A stretch of DNA of 64,000 nucleotides from Pseudomonas sp. A-RE-19 (GCF_019956555.1 NZ_JAHBDQ010000022.1:186001-250000); one strand, 5' to 3'; positions 8,745-18,111 are shown, counted from the stretch's first letter. Notes: generated by a model not told the origin, from the letters alone. Program-made: numbers and translations.

Positions 8745-10070
8745 TCAGCCAACCCGCTTGGTCGGACTGTGGTAAAGGTCAGCGAACATATCAGCCATGG
8801 CTTCTTCGCTGGGTTCTTCCTGCATTTGCACGCTAACGGCGCGGCTGACCAACTGATGACGACGCGGCAGATGCAAATCATCCGGGATCCGCGGGCCATC
8901 GGTCAGGTAAGCCACCGGCAATTCATGGCTGATGGCCAGGCTCAACACCTCGCCCAAGCTTGCCGTTTCATCCAGTTTAGTCAGGATGCAGCCAGCTAGC
9001 CCGCAACGCTTGTAACTGTGATAAGCGGCGGTTAGAACCTGTTTCTGGCTGGTGGTTGCCAAAACCAGATAATTTTTTGATTTGATGCCTCGTCCGGCCA
9101 GGCTTTCGAGCTGCATGCGCAGTGCCGGATCGCTGGCCTGCAGGCCGGCGGTATCGATCAGCACCACGCGTTTGCGCAGCAAGGGTTCCAGCGCCTGCAC
9201 CAGCGATTGGCCCGGGTCGACGTGGGTCACCGAGACATTGAGGATGCGGCCCAGGGTCTTGAGCTGCTCCTGAGCCCCGATGCGATAGCTGTCCATGCTC
9301 ACCAGGGCGATGTTTTGCGCGCCGTACTTGAGCACGTAACGGGCCGCGAGCTTGGCCAGCGTGGTGGTCTTGCCCATGCCGGCCGGACCGACCATGGCAA
9401 TCACACCGCCCTCTTCCAGTGGCTCGACTTCCGGGGTGGCAATCATCCGCGCCAGGTGCGCGAGCAACATGCGCCAGGCCTGACGTGGCTCTTCAATCTC
9501 GGTAATCAACGCCAGCAAGTCGCGTGACAACGGGCCGGACAGGCCGATGCGTTGCAGACGACGCCAAAGGTTGGCCTGCGCCGGACGGCTGCCTTGCAGC
9601 TGATTCCAGGCCAGCGAGCCGAGCTGCACTTCCATCAGTTCACGCAGGCTGTTGAGCTCGAAACGCATCGAGTCGAAGGCACGCGGGTCGACGCCGGTCG
9701 CTGCGGCAGGCGCGGGAGCCGGACGCCGAGGTTCGGCCAGTGTCGACTCGATCAGCGGCTCGGCGGCGGTCAACGGCAGGCCGGCGAACAATTGGCGATT
9801 GGTGGTCTTGTCGCTCTCGCCATCGCCACGCAGGCTCAGTTCGGCCTGGGCGGTAACGATCCGCGACTGGGTCTTGCGCAGCTCATCCTCGAGTTCCATG
9901 TTCGGAACACGCGGGGCCAGCGCCGACAATTTGTAATCCAGGGCAGCCGTCAGCTCGACACCACCGGCGATCCGGCGATTGCCAATGATGGCGGCATCGG
10001 CGCCCAGCTCATCACGAACCAGTTTCATGGCCTGACGCATATCGGCGGCGAAAAAACGCTTAACTTGCAT
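8745..10070 (-). CDS. flhF: Signal-recognition-type GTPase FlhF
   Basis: 441 residues. The N-terminal basic domain begins MQVKRFFAADMRQAMKLV; a variable linker runs to about 130; the NG GTPase domain follows with G1 GPAGMGKTTTLAK near 227, DSYRIGAQEQL, G3 DTAGLQ and G4 TKLDET. It sets the polar site and number of flagella together with FleN and recruits early basal-body parts such as FliF. It lies 11 bases after flhA. The catalytic motifs are intact. Confidence 0.96.
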   Translation of the reverse strand: MQVKRFFAADMRQAMKLVRDELGADAAIIGNRRIAGGVELTAALDYKLSALAPRVPNMELEDELRKTQSRIVTAQAELSLRGDGESDKTTNRQLFAGLPLTAAEPLIESTLAEPRRPAPAPAAATGVDPRAFDSMRFELNSLRELMEVQLGSLAWNQLQGSRPAQANLWRRLQRIGLSGPLSRDLLALITEIEEPRQAWRMLLAHLARMIATPEVEPLEEGGVIAMVGPAGMGKTTTLAKLAARYVLKYGAQNIALVSMDSYRIGAQEQLKTLGRILNVSVTHVDPGQSLVQALEPLLRKRVVLIDTAGLQASDPALRMQLESLAGRGIKSKNYLVLATTSQKQVLTAAYHSYKRCGLAGCILTKLDETASLGEVLSLAISHELPVAYLTDGPRIPDDLHLPRRHQLVSRAVSVQMQEEPSEEAMADMFADLYHSPTKRVG

Positions 10071-10081
10071 AAACCACTACC

Positions 10082-12211
10082 TCAGCCGTTGGGCCCTACT
10101 GTCGCAACGATGGTCACTTGCTTGTTGTCAGGAATTTCCTGGTAAGCCAACACATGCAAACCCGGGACTGCCAGTCGGCCGAATCGCGAGAGCATCGCGC
10201 GAACCGGACCGGCCACCAGCAGAATCACCGGTTGACCTTGCATTTCCTGACGCTGCGCCGCTTCGATCAACGAGCGTTGCAGTTTCTCTGCCATGCTTGG
10301 CTCCAGCAGAACGCCCTCTTCCGAGCCTTGTCCTGCCTTCTGAAGACTATTGAGCAATATTTGTTCCAACCTTGGTTCCAAGGTGATCACAGGCAGCTCC
10401 GACTCAGTGCCTACAATGCTTTGCACGATGGCACGGGATACACCGACGCGCACCGCGGCCACCAAAGCGGCAGTATCTTGACTCTTGGCGGCGTTGTTCG
10501 CGATGGCTTCGGCGATGCTGCGAATGTCCCGTACCGGCACCTGTTCGGCCAGCAACGCCTGCAAGACTTTGAGCAGTTGCGACAGCGAAACTACCCCCGG
10601 CACCAGCTCTTCGGCCAGTTTCGGCGAGCTTTTGGCCAGCAATTGCATGAGTTGCTGGACTTCTTCGTGGCCGATCAGCTCGCTGGAGTGCTTGTACAGA
10701 ATCTGGTTCAAGTGCGTTGCCACTACCGTACTGGCATCGACCACGGTGTAACCGAGGGATTGCGCCTGGGCACGCTGGCTGATTTCGATCCAGACCGCCT
10801 CCAGACCAAAAGCCGGATCTTTGGCGGTAATACCGTTGAGCGTACCGTAGACCTGCCCCGGGTTGATCGCCAGCTCGCGGTCCGGATAAATCTCGGCCTC
10901 GGCCAGGATCACGCCCATCAGGGTCAGGCGGTAGGCGCTGGGCGCCAGGTCGAGGTTGTCACGGATATGCACGGTCGGCATCAGGAAGCCCAGGTCCTGT
11001 GAGAGCTTTTTACGCACGCCCTTGATCCGCGCCAGCAACTGACCACCCTGATTGCGGTCCACCAGCGGAATCAGGCGGTAGCCGACTTCCAGGCCGATCA
11101 TGTCGATCGGGGTCACGTCATCCCAGCCAAGCTCTTTGGTTTCCTGAGCACGGGCCGGCGATGGCAGCAATTCCTGCTGACGCTTGACCTCTTGCAGCGC
11201 CTGAACCTTGACCGCGTTCTGCTTCTTCCAGAACAGATAAGCGCCGCCCGCCGCCAGGGCTGCCATGCTCAGAAAGGAGAAGTGCGGCATGCCGGGCACC
11301 AGCCCCATCACCGCCATCAAGCCAGCGGCCACCGCCAGGGCTTTCGGCGAGGCGAACATCTGACGATTGATCTGTTTGCCCATGTCTTCCGAACCGGAAG
11401 CACGGGTCACCATGATTGCCGCGGCAGTCGACAACAGCAGTGATGGCAATTGCGCCACCAAACCGTCACCGATGGTCAACAAGGCATACACCCGACCGGC
11501 ATCGCCAAAGCTCATGCCGTGCTGGAAAATGCCGACCGCCATGCCGCCAATCAGGTTGATGAACAGAATCAGCAGACCGGCGATGGCGTCACCACGCACG
11601 AACTTGCTGGCACCGTCCATCGAACCGTAGAACTCGGCTTCCTGGGCCACTTCCATCCGGCGCAATTTCGCCTGGTTCTGGTCGATCAGGCCGGCGTTCA
11701 GGTCGGCGTCGATGGCCATCTGTTTGCCGGGCATCGCATCGAGGGTGAAGCGCGCGCTCACCTCGGAAATCCGCCCGGCACCCTTGGTCACCACGACGAA
11801 GTTGATGATCATCAAGATCGCGAAGACCACGATACCAACCACGTAATTACCGCCAATCACCACCTCGCCGAAGGCCTGGATCACCTTACCGGCGGCGGCA
11901 TGGCCGTCCTGACCGTGGAGCATCACCACCCGTGTCGAGGCCACGTTCAACGCCAGTCGCAGCAACGTCGCCACCAGCAGAATGGTCGGGAACACGGCAA
12001 AATCCAGCGGTCGCAAGGCGTACACGCAGACCAGCAACACGACGATGGACAAGGCAATGTTGAACGTGAAAAACACGTCCAGCAGGAACGGCGGCACCGG
12101 CAACATCATCATGGCCAGCATCACCAGCAGCAACAGCGGCACACCCAGATTGCCCCGACTGAGATCGGCGACGTTTGTGCGTGCAGTGCTGATTAACTGA
12201 GAGCGATCCAC
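10082..12211 (-). CDS. flhA: Flagellar export gate protein FlhA
   Basis: 709 residues. The N-terminal half contains about eight membrane segments between residues 25 and 330 and the FHIPEP family signature around RFTLDAMPGKQMAIDADLNA. The C-terminal half is the soluble domain that docks export chaperones and substrates. It is the central pore-associated protein of the type III export apparatus and uses the proton motive force. It is preceded by a sigma-54-like promoter and a leader hairpin, and is separated from flhB by a REP pair. Confidence 0.98.
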   Translation of the reverse strand: MDRSQLISTARTNVADLSRGNLGVPLLLLVMLAMMMLPVPPFLLDVFFTFNIALSIVVLLVCVYALRPLDFAVFPTILLVATLLRLALNVASTRVVMLHGQDGHAAAGKVIQAFGEVVIGGNYVVGIVVFAILMIINFVVVTKGAGRISEVSARFTLDAMPGKQMAIDADLNAGLIDQNQAKLRRMEVAQEAEFYGSMDGASKFVRGDAIAGLLILFINLIGGMAVGIFQHGMSFGDAGRVYALLTIGDGLVAQLPSLLLSTAAAIMVTRASGSEDMGKQINRQMFASPKALAVAAGLMAVMGLVPGMPHFSFLSMAALAAGGAYLFWKKQNAVKVQALQEVKRQQELLPSPARAQETKELGWDDVTPIDMIGLEVGYRLIPLVDRNQGGQLLARIKGVRKKLSQDLGFLMPTVHIRDNLDLAPSAYRLTLMGVILAEAEIYPDRELAINPGQVYGTLNGITAKDPAFGLEAVWIEISQRAQAQSLGYTVVDASTVVATHLNQILYKHSSELIGHEEVQQLMQLLAKSSPKLAEELVPGVVSLSQLLKVLQALLAEQVPVRDIRSIAEAIANNAAKSQDTAALVAAVRVGVSRAIVQSIVGTESELPVITLEPRLEQILLNSLQKAGQGSEEGVLLEPSMAEKLQRSLIEAAQRQEMQGQPVILLVAGPVRAMLSRFGRLAVPGLHVLAYQEIPDNKQVTIVATVGPNG

Positions 12212-12245
12212 CGGTTTTCCCCGTTCCTTTAAAGCAAACTTTTGA

Positions 12246-12260
12246 CGCCTGAAGCAGGCG
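12246..12260 (-). other. Small leader hairpin upstream of flhA
   Basis: CGCCTG and CAGGCG form a perfect 6-base stem with a 3-base loop, between the putative sigma-54 promoter and the flhA start. It is followed on the minus strand by TCAAAAGTTT and not by a U run, so it is unlikely to end transcription. It would lie in the 5' leader of the flhA message. Confidence 0.35.
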
Positions 12261-12272
12261 CAGGGCGGCTAC

Positions 12273-12288
12273 TGCAAGAAGCCTTCCA
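12273..12288 (-). promoter_or_regulatory. Putative sigma-54 promoter for flhA-flhF-fleN-fliA
   Basis: The minus strand reads TGGAAGGCTTCTTGCA, matching the -24/-12 pattern TGGCAC-N5-TTGCA with the essential GG and GC exactly 10 bases apart. It lies about 60 bases before the flhA start. Known Pseudomonas biology places flhA among RpoN/FleQ-dependent class II genes, which fits. Confidence 0.7.
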
Positions 12289-12349
12289 ACTTTTGCCAAG
12301 CGGGGAAATAGAGGGCTGTCTGGGGGGATTTGTATCGTTCGTATCGGCG

Positions 12350-12443
12350 TCTTCGCGGGCAAGCCTCGCTCCTACAGTCCCGTGTCGTTCGCATATACCG
12401 CGACCGACTTAAAACCTGTAGGAGCGAGGCTTGCCCGCGAAGA
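12350..12443. repeat. REP inverted pair between flhB and flhA
   Basis: Two perfectly complementary 28-base arms (12350-12377 and 12416-12443) of the type TGTAGGAGCGAGGCTTGCC flank a 38-base spacer. This is a Pseudomonas REP doublet; such elements are moved by RAYT transposases encoded elsewhere. It lies in the gap after flhB and could form a long mRNA stem that limits read-through or stabilises the upstream message. Confidence 0.9.
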
Positions 12444-12465
12444 GGCCGGCACTACCAACGCACAA

Positions 12466-13605
12466 TCAGGAATCGCGACGCAAATCCGGCGGAATCGGCA
12501 AATCATCCCCGGGCAGATCCGGACGCTTGCCCTTGCCGGCGCGGTACTGGCGGATCTGGTAGACGTAAGCCAATACCTGAGCCACTGCCAGATACAGCCC
12601 GCCGGGGATTTCCTGATCCAGTTCGGTGGAGTAATAAATCGAACGCGCCAGCGCCGGCGATTCGAGCAGCAGCACTTCATTGGCCACCGCGATTTCACGG
12701 ATCTTCAAGGCCAGGAAGTCGCTGCCCTTGGCGATCAGCATCGGCGCCCCACCCTTTTCCGGATCGTATTTGAGGGCCACGGCATAGTGCGTCGGGTTGG
12801 TGATGACCACGTCGGCCTCGGGGATCGCGGCCATCATTCGCCGCTGGGACATCTCCCGCTGCAACTGGCGAATGCGTTGTTTGACCTCTGGCCGCCCTTC
12901 CTGATCCTTGTGCTCGTCGCGCACTTCCTGCTTGGTCATCAGCAGTTTCTTGTGGCTCTCCCACAGCTGCACCGGCACATCGACCGTCGCGATGATGATC
13001 AGCCCGCACGCCATCCACAACGTGCTCCAGCCGACCACTTGCAGGCTGTGAATGATCGCCATGTCCAACGGCTCATGGGCGATGCGCAGCAGATCATCAA
13101 TGTCCGACGACAAGACCGCCAACGCCACGAACAAGACGATGAAAAACTTCGCCAGAGCCTTGAGCAACTCCACCAGCGCCTTGGCTGAAAACATCCGTTT
13201 CAGGCCAGCGCCGGGGTTCATGCGACTGAATTTCGGCGCCATGGAGCCCGCCGCGAACAGCCAGCCGCCGAGGGAAATCGGGCCAATCAATGCAGCCAAC
13301 AGCAAAGTGATCATCACCGGTTGAATCGCCAACAGGGCAATCTGTCCCGAGTGCAGCAAGAAGATGCCCATGCTGCGCTGATCCAGAATCACTTCCCGCG
13401 ACAGCGTGAAGTTCATCCTCATCAGCTCCATCATGTCCTGGGCCAATGCACCACCGAAAATCAGCAGCGCACCCGCGCCAGCGAGCATGATCGCCAAGGT
13501 ATTGAGTTCCTTGGAACGCGCAATCTCGCCCTTCTCACGGGAGTCCTTTTTGCGTTTCTCCGTGGGGTCTTCCGTTTTGTCCTGACCGCTCTCGCTCTCC
13601 GCCAT
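12466..13605 (-). CDS. flhB: Flagellar export switch protein FlhB
   Basis: 379 residues. Four membrane segments lie between about 30 and 210. The cytoplasmic domain carries the self-cleavage site NPTH in DVVITNPTHYAVALKY near residues 267-270, used to switch export from rod/hook to filament substrates. The N-terminal charged stretch DKTEDPTEKRKKDSREKGE is typical. It follows fliR with a 3-base gap. The cleavage motif is intact. Confidence 0.98.
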   Translation of the reverse strand: MAESESGQDKTEDPTEKRKKDSREKGEIARSKELNTLAIMLAGAGALLIFGGALAQDMMELMRMNFTLSREVILDQRSMGIFLLHSGQIALLAIQPVMITLLLAALIGPISLGGWLFAAGSMAPKFSRMNPGAGLKRMFSAKALVELLKALAKFFIVLFVALAVLSSDIDDLLRIAHEPLDMAIIHSLQVVGWSTLWMACGLIIIATVDVPVQLWESHKKLLMTKQEVRDEHKDQEGRPEVKQRIRQLQREMSQRRMMAAIPEADVVITNPTHYAVALKYDPEKGGAPMLIAKGSDFLALKIREIAVANEVLLLESPALARSIYYSTELDQEIPGGLYLAVAQVLAYVYQIRQYRAGKGKRPDLPGDDLPIPPDLRRDS

Positions 13606-13608
13606 GAC

Positions 13609-14391
13609 TCAGCGCGCCCGTGCCAGTTCACGTAAAAACTGCAAGGCCTCGGAAGCCAGCGGTTGATACTGATTGAGGATGTCCGCCAGCCCGACCCAGA
13701 CGATGAACAGCCCGAGCACCAGGGTCAGCGGGAAGCCGATCGAGAAGATGTTCAGCTGCGGCGCCGCCCGGGTCATCACGCCAAACGCAATGTTGACCAC
13801 CAGCAACGCGGTGATCGCCGGCAACACCAGCAACAATGCGGCGCCGAGCACCCAGCCGAGCTTGCCAGCCAGTTCCCAGAAATGATTGACCATCAACCCG
13901 CCACCGACCGGCAGCGTGGTGAAGCTCTCGGTGAGCACTTCGAACACCACCAGGTGACCATTCATGGACAGAAACAGCAGCGTCACCAACATGGTGAAAA
14001 ACTGCCCGATCACCGCCACCGAGACACCGTTGGTAGGGTCGACCATCGAGGCGAAGCCCATGCCCATCTGGATCGCGACGATCTGCCCCGCCACCACGAA
14101 TGCCTGAAAGAACAGCTGCAAGGAGAAGCCCAGGACCGCGCCGATGATGATCTGCTCGGCAATCAGCAGCAGCGCACTCAAGTCCAACGCATTGACCGGC
14201 GGCATCGGCGGCAGGCCGGGAGCGATCACGAAGGTGATCGCCAGCGCGAAGTACAGACGCACGCGCTTGGGTACCAGCGTCGTGCCGAAAATCGGCATGA
14301 CCATCAGCAACGAACCGACGCGAAACAGCGGCAACATGAACGTTGCCACCCAGGTACTGATCTGGGTATCGGTCAATTGCAGCAGCGACAT
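13609..14391 (-). CDS. fliR: Flagellar export gate protein FliR
   Basis: 260 residues, strongly hydrophobic, with about six membrane segments spread over residues 15-240. It begins MSLLQLTDTQISTWVATFMLP, as in Pseudomonas FliR. With FliP and FliQ it builds the export gate in the basal body. It lies 3 bases after fliQ and 3 bases before flhB, within one operon. Confidence 0.96.
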   Translation of the reverse strand: MSLLQLTDTQISTWVATFMLPLFRVGSLLMVMPIFGTTLVPKRVRLYFALAITFVIAPGLPPMPPVNALDLSALLLIAEQIIIGAVLGFSLQLFFQAFVVAGQIVAIQMGMGFASMVDPTNGVSVAVIGQFFTMLVTLLFLSMNGHLVVFEVLTESFTTLPVGGGLMVNHFWELAGKLGWVLGAALLLVLPAITALLVVNIAFGVMTRAAPQLNIFSIGFPLTLVLGLFIVWVGLADILNQYQPLASEALQFLRELARAR

Positions 14392-14394
14392 GGT

Positions 14395-14664
14395 CTAGCC
14401 GATGACCTGAGGAATACTGCCGTACAACTGCAGGATGTATTCCATGAAGGTCTGCACCAGCCACGGGCCGGCAACGATCAGTGTCACCAGCATCACCAGC
14501 AGGCGCGGCAGGAAGCTCAGGGTCTGTTCGTTGATCTGGGTGGCCGCCTGAAACATCGCCACCAACAGGCCCACCAGCAAGCTCGGGATCACCAGCACGG
14601 CGACCATCATGGTGGTCAGCCAGAGCGCTTCGCGAAAGATGTCTACGGCCACTTCCGGCGTCAT
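14395..14664 (-). CDS. fliQ: Flagellar export gate protein FliQ
   Basis: 89 residues with two membrane helices, MTPEVAVDIFREALWLTTMM leading into about residues 15-38, and a second at about 52-75. The length is that of the family. Four bases overlap the end of fliP (ATGA-type coupling). It is one of the small gate subunits assembled around FliP. Confidence 0.96.
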   Translation of the reverse strand: MTPEVAVDIFREALWLTTMMVAVLVIPSLLVGLLVAMFQAATQINEQTLSFLPRLLVMLVTLIVAGPWLVQTFMEYILQLYGSIPQVIG

Positions 14665-15419
14665 GGCGAAACACCGCCGAAGCTGCTCGCCAGGGTACCG
14701 ATAATCAACGCCCAGCCATCCACCAGCACGAACAGCATGATTTTGAACGGCAGGGATATGATCAGCGGCGAGAGCATCATCATCCCCATGGCCATCAGCA
14801 CACTGGCCACGACCAGGTCGATGATCAGGAACGGAATGAAGATCATGAAGCCGATCTGGAACGCGGTTTTCAGCTCAGAGGTGACGAACGCCGGCACCAG
14901 AATCGTCAGCGGCGCCTGATCCGGCGTAGCGATGTCGGTGCGTTTGGACAGGCGCATGAACAGCTCCAGATCGCTGCTGCGAGTCTGGGCCAGCATGAAG
15001 TCCTTGATGGGTACCTGAGCCTTGGTCACGGCATCCTGGGCGGTGAGTTTTTCCGCCAGATATGGCTGCAAGGCATCCTGATTCACGCGATCGAACACCG
15101 GCGCCATGATGAACATGGTGAGGAACAGCGCCATGCCGGTGAGGATCTGGTTCGACGGTGTCTGCTGCAAGCCCAGGGCCTGACGCAGGATCGAGAAAAC
15201 GATGATGATCCGGGTGAAACTGGTCATCAGCATGACGAACGCCGGGATGAAACTCAGCGCGGTCATGATCAGCAGGATTTGCAGGCTGACCGAGTATTCC
15301 TGAGCGCCGTTGGCGTTGGTGCCCAGGGTGATTGCCGGGATCGACAACGGATCGGCGGCCAGCGCCAGCGGCGCGACCAGCATCAGGGCCAGCGTCAAGA
15401 CGATGCGTAACGCACCCAT
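14661..15419 (-). CDS. fliP: Flagellar export gate protein FliP
   Basis: 252 residues. It starts with a cleavable signal sequence (hydrophobic core about 6-20, ALAADP at the probable processing site), followed by membrane segments near 48-75, 90-110, 190-215 and 220-245. The family signatures MTSFTRIIIVFSILRQALG and PFLIIDLVVASVLMAMGMMM are present. It forms the core of the export gate. The start overlaps the fliO stop by one base. Confidence 0.97.
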   Translation of the reverse strand: MGALRIVLTLALMLVAPLALAADPLSIPAITLGTNANGAQEYSVSLQILLIMTALSFIPAFVMLMTSFTRIIIVFSILRQALGLQQTPSNQILTGMALFLTMFIMAPVFDRVNQDALQPYLAEKLTAQDAVTKAQVPIKDFMLAQTRSSDLELFMRLSKRTDIATPDQAPLTILVPAFVTSELKTAFQIGFMIFIPFLIIDLVVASVLMAMGMMMLSPLIISLPFKIMLFVLVDGWALIIGTLASSFGGVSP

Positions 15420-15880
15420 TACTTCTTATCCTTCTGATCCTTGCCCAACAGCTCCAACAGACGCTGGGCGAACTCCGGAGTCGCTTTTTCAGTCCCGCTC
15501 GGCACTTGCACCGGCTCCTTGAGCACATGCAACGCAGTGATGGTGCCTGGGCTCAGGCCAAGCAGAATCTGTTCGTTGCCGACCTGCACCAGCATCAAAC
15601 GGTCACGGGGACCCAGCGCCCGGGAACCGATCAGCTCGATCACCTGCCCCTTGCCGGCCGGCCCGGCCTGCTGGACCCGGCGCAGCAACCAGGCGAGGAA
15701 GAAGATCAACCCCAGCACCAGCAGCAAGCCGAACACCAACTGCGTCAATTGCCCGGCCACACCGCTGCTGACAGCCGGCGCGGCGGCCGCTGTCGCAGCC
15801 GTCGTCACGGGCTCGGCCGCCCACACGCTGAACGGCAAGGCCAGCGCCAACCCCAGCACAAAACCCGGAACCTTTTTCAC
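15419..15880 (-). CDS. fliO: Flagellar export assembly protein FliO
   Basis: 153 residues. A signal-like hydrophobic start (MKKVPGFVLGLALALPFSVW) is followed by an Ala-rich segment, one membrane helix near residues 46-65, then a soluble domain with ALGPRDRLMLVQVGNEQILLG, the FliO signature. It helps FliP assemble. It directly follows fliN (no gap) and overlaps fliP by one base. Confidence 0.93.
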   Translation of the reverse strand: MKKVPGFVLGLALALPFSVWAAEPVTTAATAAAAPAVSSGVAGQLTQLVFGLLLVLGLIFFLAWLLRRVQQAGPAGKGQVIELIGSRALGPRDRLMLVQVGNEQILLGLSPGTITALHVLKEPVQVPSGTEKATPEFAQRLLELLGKDQKDKK

Positions 15881-16342
15881 TCAGCGCAGCTTCTTGATGC
15901 GTTCGCTTGGGCTGATCACGTCGGTCAGGCGGATGCCGAACTTTTCGTTGACCACCACCACTTCACCGTGGGCGATGAGCGTGCCGTTGACCAACACGTC
16001 CAGCGGTTCGCCAGCCAGACGATCGAGCTCGATCACCGACCCCTGGTTGAGTTGCAGCAGGTTGCGGATGTTGATATCGGTGCTGCCGACTTCCATGGAA
16101 ATCGACACCGGGATGTCGAGAATCACGTCCAGGTTCGGACCGTCCAGCGTCACCGGATCGTTGTTCTTCGGCACGCTGCCGAACTCTTCCATCGGCAGAC
16201 GGTTGGACGGCGAACTGGCGGCATCGGCAGCCAGCAAGGCATCGATATCGTCTTGCCCGGCGTCACCGGTTTCTTCCAGGGCCGCAGCCCATTCGTCAGC
16301 CAGTGCCTGGTCGTCCTGGGCGTTCATATCGTCATTCATCAT
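15881..16342 (-). CDS. fliN: Flagellar switch protein FliN
   Basis: 153 residues. A variable acidic N-terminal part (1-65) precedes the SpoA-type domain at about 75-150 with ILDIPVSISMEVG, LLQLNQGSVIELDRLAGEPL and VNEKFGIRLTDVIS. It forms the lower C-ring with FliM and takes part in export docking. Alternative ATG codons at 16339 and 16327 could be used; GAGGA lies 3 bases before the first ATG and 6 before the second, so the true start may be 16339. Confidence 0.95.
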   Translation of the reverse strand: MMNDDMNAQDDQALADEWAAALEETGDAGQDDIDALLAADAASSPSNRLPMEEFGSVPKNNDPVTLDGPNLDVILDIPVSISMEVGSTDINIRNLLQLNQGSVIELDRLAGEPLDVLVNGTLIAHGEVVVVNEKFGIRLTDVISPSERIKKLR

Positions 16343-16405
16343 TTGTCCTCGGCGGGCACCTGCTCAATCAAGAGCAGTCAATTAAAAGGGAGGGTGGAGC
16401 GCCGG

Positions 16406-17374
16406 TCAGCGGCGCTCGATCGGTTCGATCACTTGCAACGCGAGGTTGCCTTTGTGCGAGCCCATCTTGACCTTGAAGGCCGGCACGCCGTTGGCGCGCA
16501 TGATCATTTCTTCCGGCATCTCGACCGGGATCACATCCCCCGGCTGCATGTGCAGGATGTCGCGCAGGCGCAACTGGCGACGGGCGACGGTGGCCCCGAT
16601 CGGTACGTCGACGTCCAGCACGTCCTGGCGCAAGGCGTTGATCCAGCGCTCGTCCTGATCATCGAGGTCCGACTGGAAGCCGGCGTCGAGCATTTCGCGC
16701 ACCGGCTCGATCATCGAGTACGGCATGGTCACGTGCAGGTCGCCGCCACCGCCATCGAGTTCGATGTGGAACGTCGACACCACAATGGCTTCGCTCGGGC
16801 CGACGATGTTGGCCATGGCCGGGTTCACTTCCGAGTTGATGTACTCGAAGTTCACTTCCATGATCGCCTGCCAGGCTTCCTTCAAATCGACGAAGGCCTG
16901 CTCCAGCACCATGCGCACCACACGCAGTTCGGTAGGGGTGAATTCACGCCCTTCGATCTTCGCGTGACGGCCGTCGCCGCCGAAGAAGTTGTCCACCAGT
17001 TTGAACACCAGTTTGGCGTCGAGGATGAACAGCGCAGTGCCGCGCAGCGGTTTGATCTTGACCAGGTTGAGGCTGGTCGGCACGTACAGCGAGTGCACGT
17101 ATTCGCCGAACTTCATCACCTGCACGCCACCGACGGCAACGTCCGCCGAACGGCGCAGCATGTTGAACATGCTGATGCGGGTGTAGCGGGCGAAACGCTC
17201 GTTGATCATTTCCAGGGTCGGCATGCGTCCACGGACGATGCGATCCTGGCTGGTCAGGTCGTAGCTTTTGACGCTGCCGGGTTCGGCGGCGGTATCGGTC
17301 TGTACCAGACCATCGTCGACGCCATGCAACAGCGCATCGATCTCATCCTGGGACAGCAGGTCCTGCACGGCCAT
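16406..17374 (-). CDS. fliM: Flagellar switch protein FliM
   Basis: 322 residues. The N-terminal MAVQDLLSQDEIDALLHG holds the CheY-P binding segment (LSQDEIDALL). The CheC-like middle domain spans about 50-230, and the C-terminal SpoA domain about 245-320 with VARRQLRLRDILHMQPGDVI. It links CheY binding to reversal of the motor. It lies 9 bases after fliL and 63 before fliN. Confidence 0.98.
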   Translation of the reverse strand: MAVQDLLSQDEIDALLHGVDDGLVQTDTAAEPGSVKSYDLTSQDRIVRGRMPTLEMINERFARYTRISMFNMLRRSADVAVGGVQVMKFGEYVHSLYVPTSLNLVKIKPLRGTALFILDAKLVFKLVDNFFGGDGRHAKIEGREFTPTELRVVRMVLEQAFVDLKEAWQAIMEVNFEYINSEVNPAMANIVGPSEAIVVSTFHIELDGGGGDLHVTMPYSMIEPVREMLDAGFQSDLDDQDERWINALRQDVLDVDVPIGATVARRQLRLRDILHMQPGDVIPVEMPEEMIMRANGVPAFKVKMGSHKGNLALQVIEPIERR

Positions 17375-17383
17375 GTCGTGTTC

Positions 17384-17887
17384 CTACTGCAGTACGAAAT
17401 TAGTGAAAAGCAACTGTTCGATCACCACTTTGCCAAGCTCTTTCTGCGCCACTTCCTGGACGCTGGCCGTGGCCTTCTGACGCAACATCTCCTGGCCGAC
17501 CGGGGTCGCCAGCGTGGCGAAATCCTGACCGGAAAACAGCATCACCAGGTTATTGCGGATCACCGGCATGTGGACTTTGAGCGCGTCCAGATCGGCCTGA
17601 TTGCGACCCTGCATGGTGATGCTCACCTGCATGTAGCGCTGGCGGCCGTTCACGTTGTAGTTGGCCACGAAGGCCGGCGCCATGGGCTCGAAAATCGCCG
17701 GCTGCTTGCCGACCACAGCGGTTTCAGCCGCGGCGGCAGGCTTGCTCTGGGCGCTGTGCATGAAGTACCAGGTCGCCCCCACGGACAAGCCGATCGCCAG
17801 CAACAGGGCCACGACGATCACAATGATCAGCTTGATTTTGCCTTTGGTTGCGGGGTCTTTCACTGGTGCTGCGTCGCTCTTAGCCAT
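17384..17887 (-). CDS. fliL: Flagellar basal-body associated protein FliL
   Basis: 167 residues. A short cytoplasmic N-terminus is followed by one membrane helix (about 18-40, IKLIIVIVVALLLAIGLSVG) and a periplasmic domain with NYNVNGRQRYMQVSITM. It supports stator function near the MS ring. It is the first gene of fliLMNOPQR-flhB, with a sigma-54-like promoter upstream. Confidence 0.95.
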   Translation of the reverse strand: MAKSDAAPVKDPATKGKIKLIIVIVVALLLAIGLSVGATWYFMHSAQSKPAAAAETAVVGKQPAIFEPMAPAFVANYNVNGRQRYMQVSITMQGRNQADLDALKVHMPVIRNNLVMLFSGQDFATLATPVGQEMLRQKATASVQEVAQKELGKVVIEQLLFTNFVLQ

Positions 17888-17937
17888 GCCAATAATCCGT
17901 CACTATTCGGGTTTTCACAGTCGCACGGCAAGGCAAG

Positions 17938-17953
17938 AGCAAGTGTTATGCCA
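17938..17953 (-). promoter_or_regulatory. Putative sigma-54 promoter for the fliL operon
   Basis: The minus strand reads TGGCATAACACTTGCT, matching TGGCAC-N5-TTGCW with one mismatch and the correct GG-N10-GC spacing. It is about 50 bases upstream of the fliL start. This separates fliL and following genes from fliK as their own RpoN-dependent unit. Confidence 0.8.
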
Positions 17954-18005
17954 GAAGTGTTGGGAGGGAGTTGAGGCAGGGGATCATCAGCTACAACAAA
18001 ACAAA

Positions 18006-18095
18006 TGTGGGAGCGAGCCTGCTCGCGATAGCGGTGTGACAATCAACGCAGATGTTGAATGTTACTACCTCATCGCGAGCAGGCTCGCTCCCACA
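18006..18095. repeat. REP inverted pair between fliK and fliL
   Basis: Arms 18006-18029 and 18072-18095 are perfect 24-base complements of the type TGTGGGAGCGAGCCTGCTCG around a 42-base spacer. It is the same REP family as the pair at 28070-28158. It lies between the fliK stop and the fliL promoter, where it could shield the fliK message or reduce read-through. Confidence 0.9.
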
Positions 18096-18111
18096 AGGGG
18101 GTGGCGTTTGA

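Noticed and set aside
12350..12443. Perfect inverted arms as ends of an insertion sequence or a CRISPR-like array
   Set aside because: The spacer is only 38 bases with no transposase, and there are only two copies; it fits a REP pair.
15332..17974. Open frame of 880 codons on the plus strand opposite fliM, fliN, fliO and fliL
   Set aside because: It is the antisense shadow of well-identified genes; its translation is low in recognisable motifs, rich in His, Arg, Gln and Asp, and runs across several gene borders. Such frames are common in high-GC DNA.
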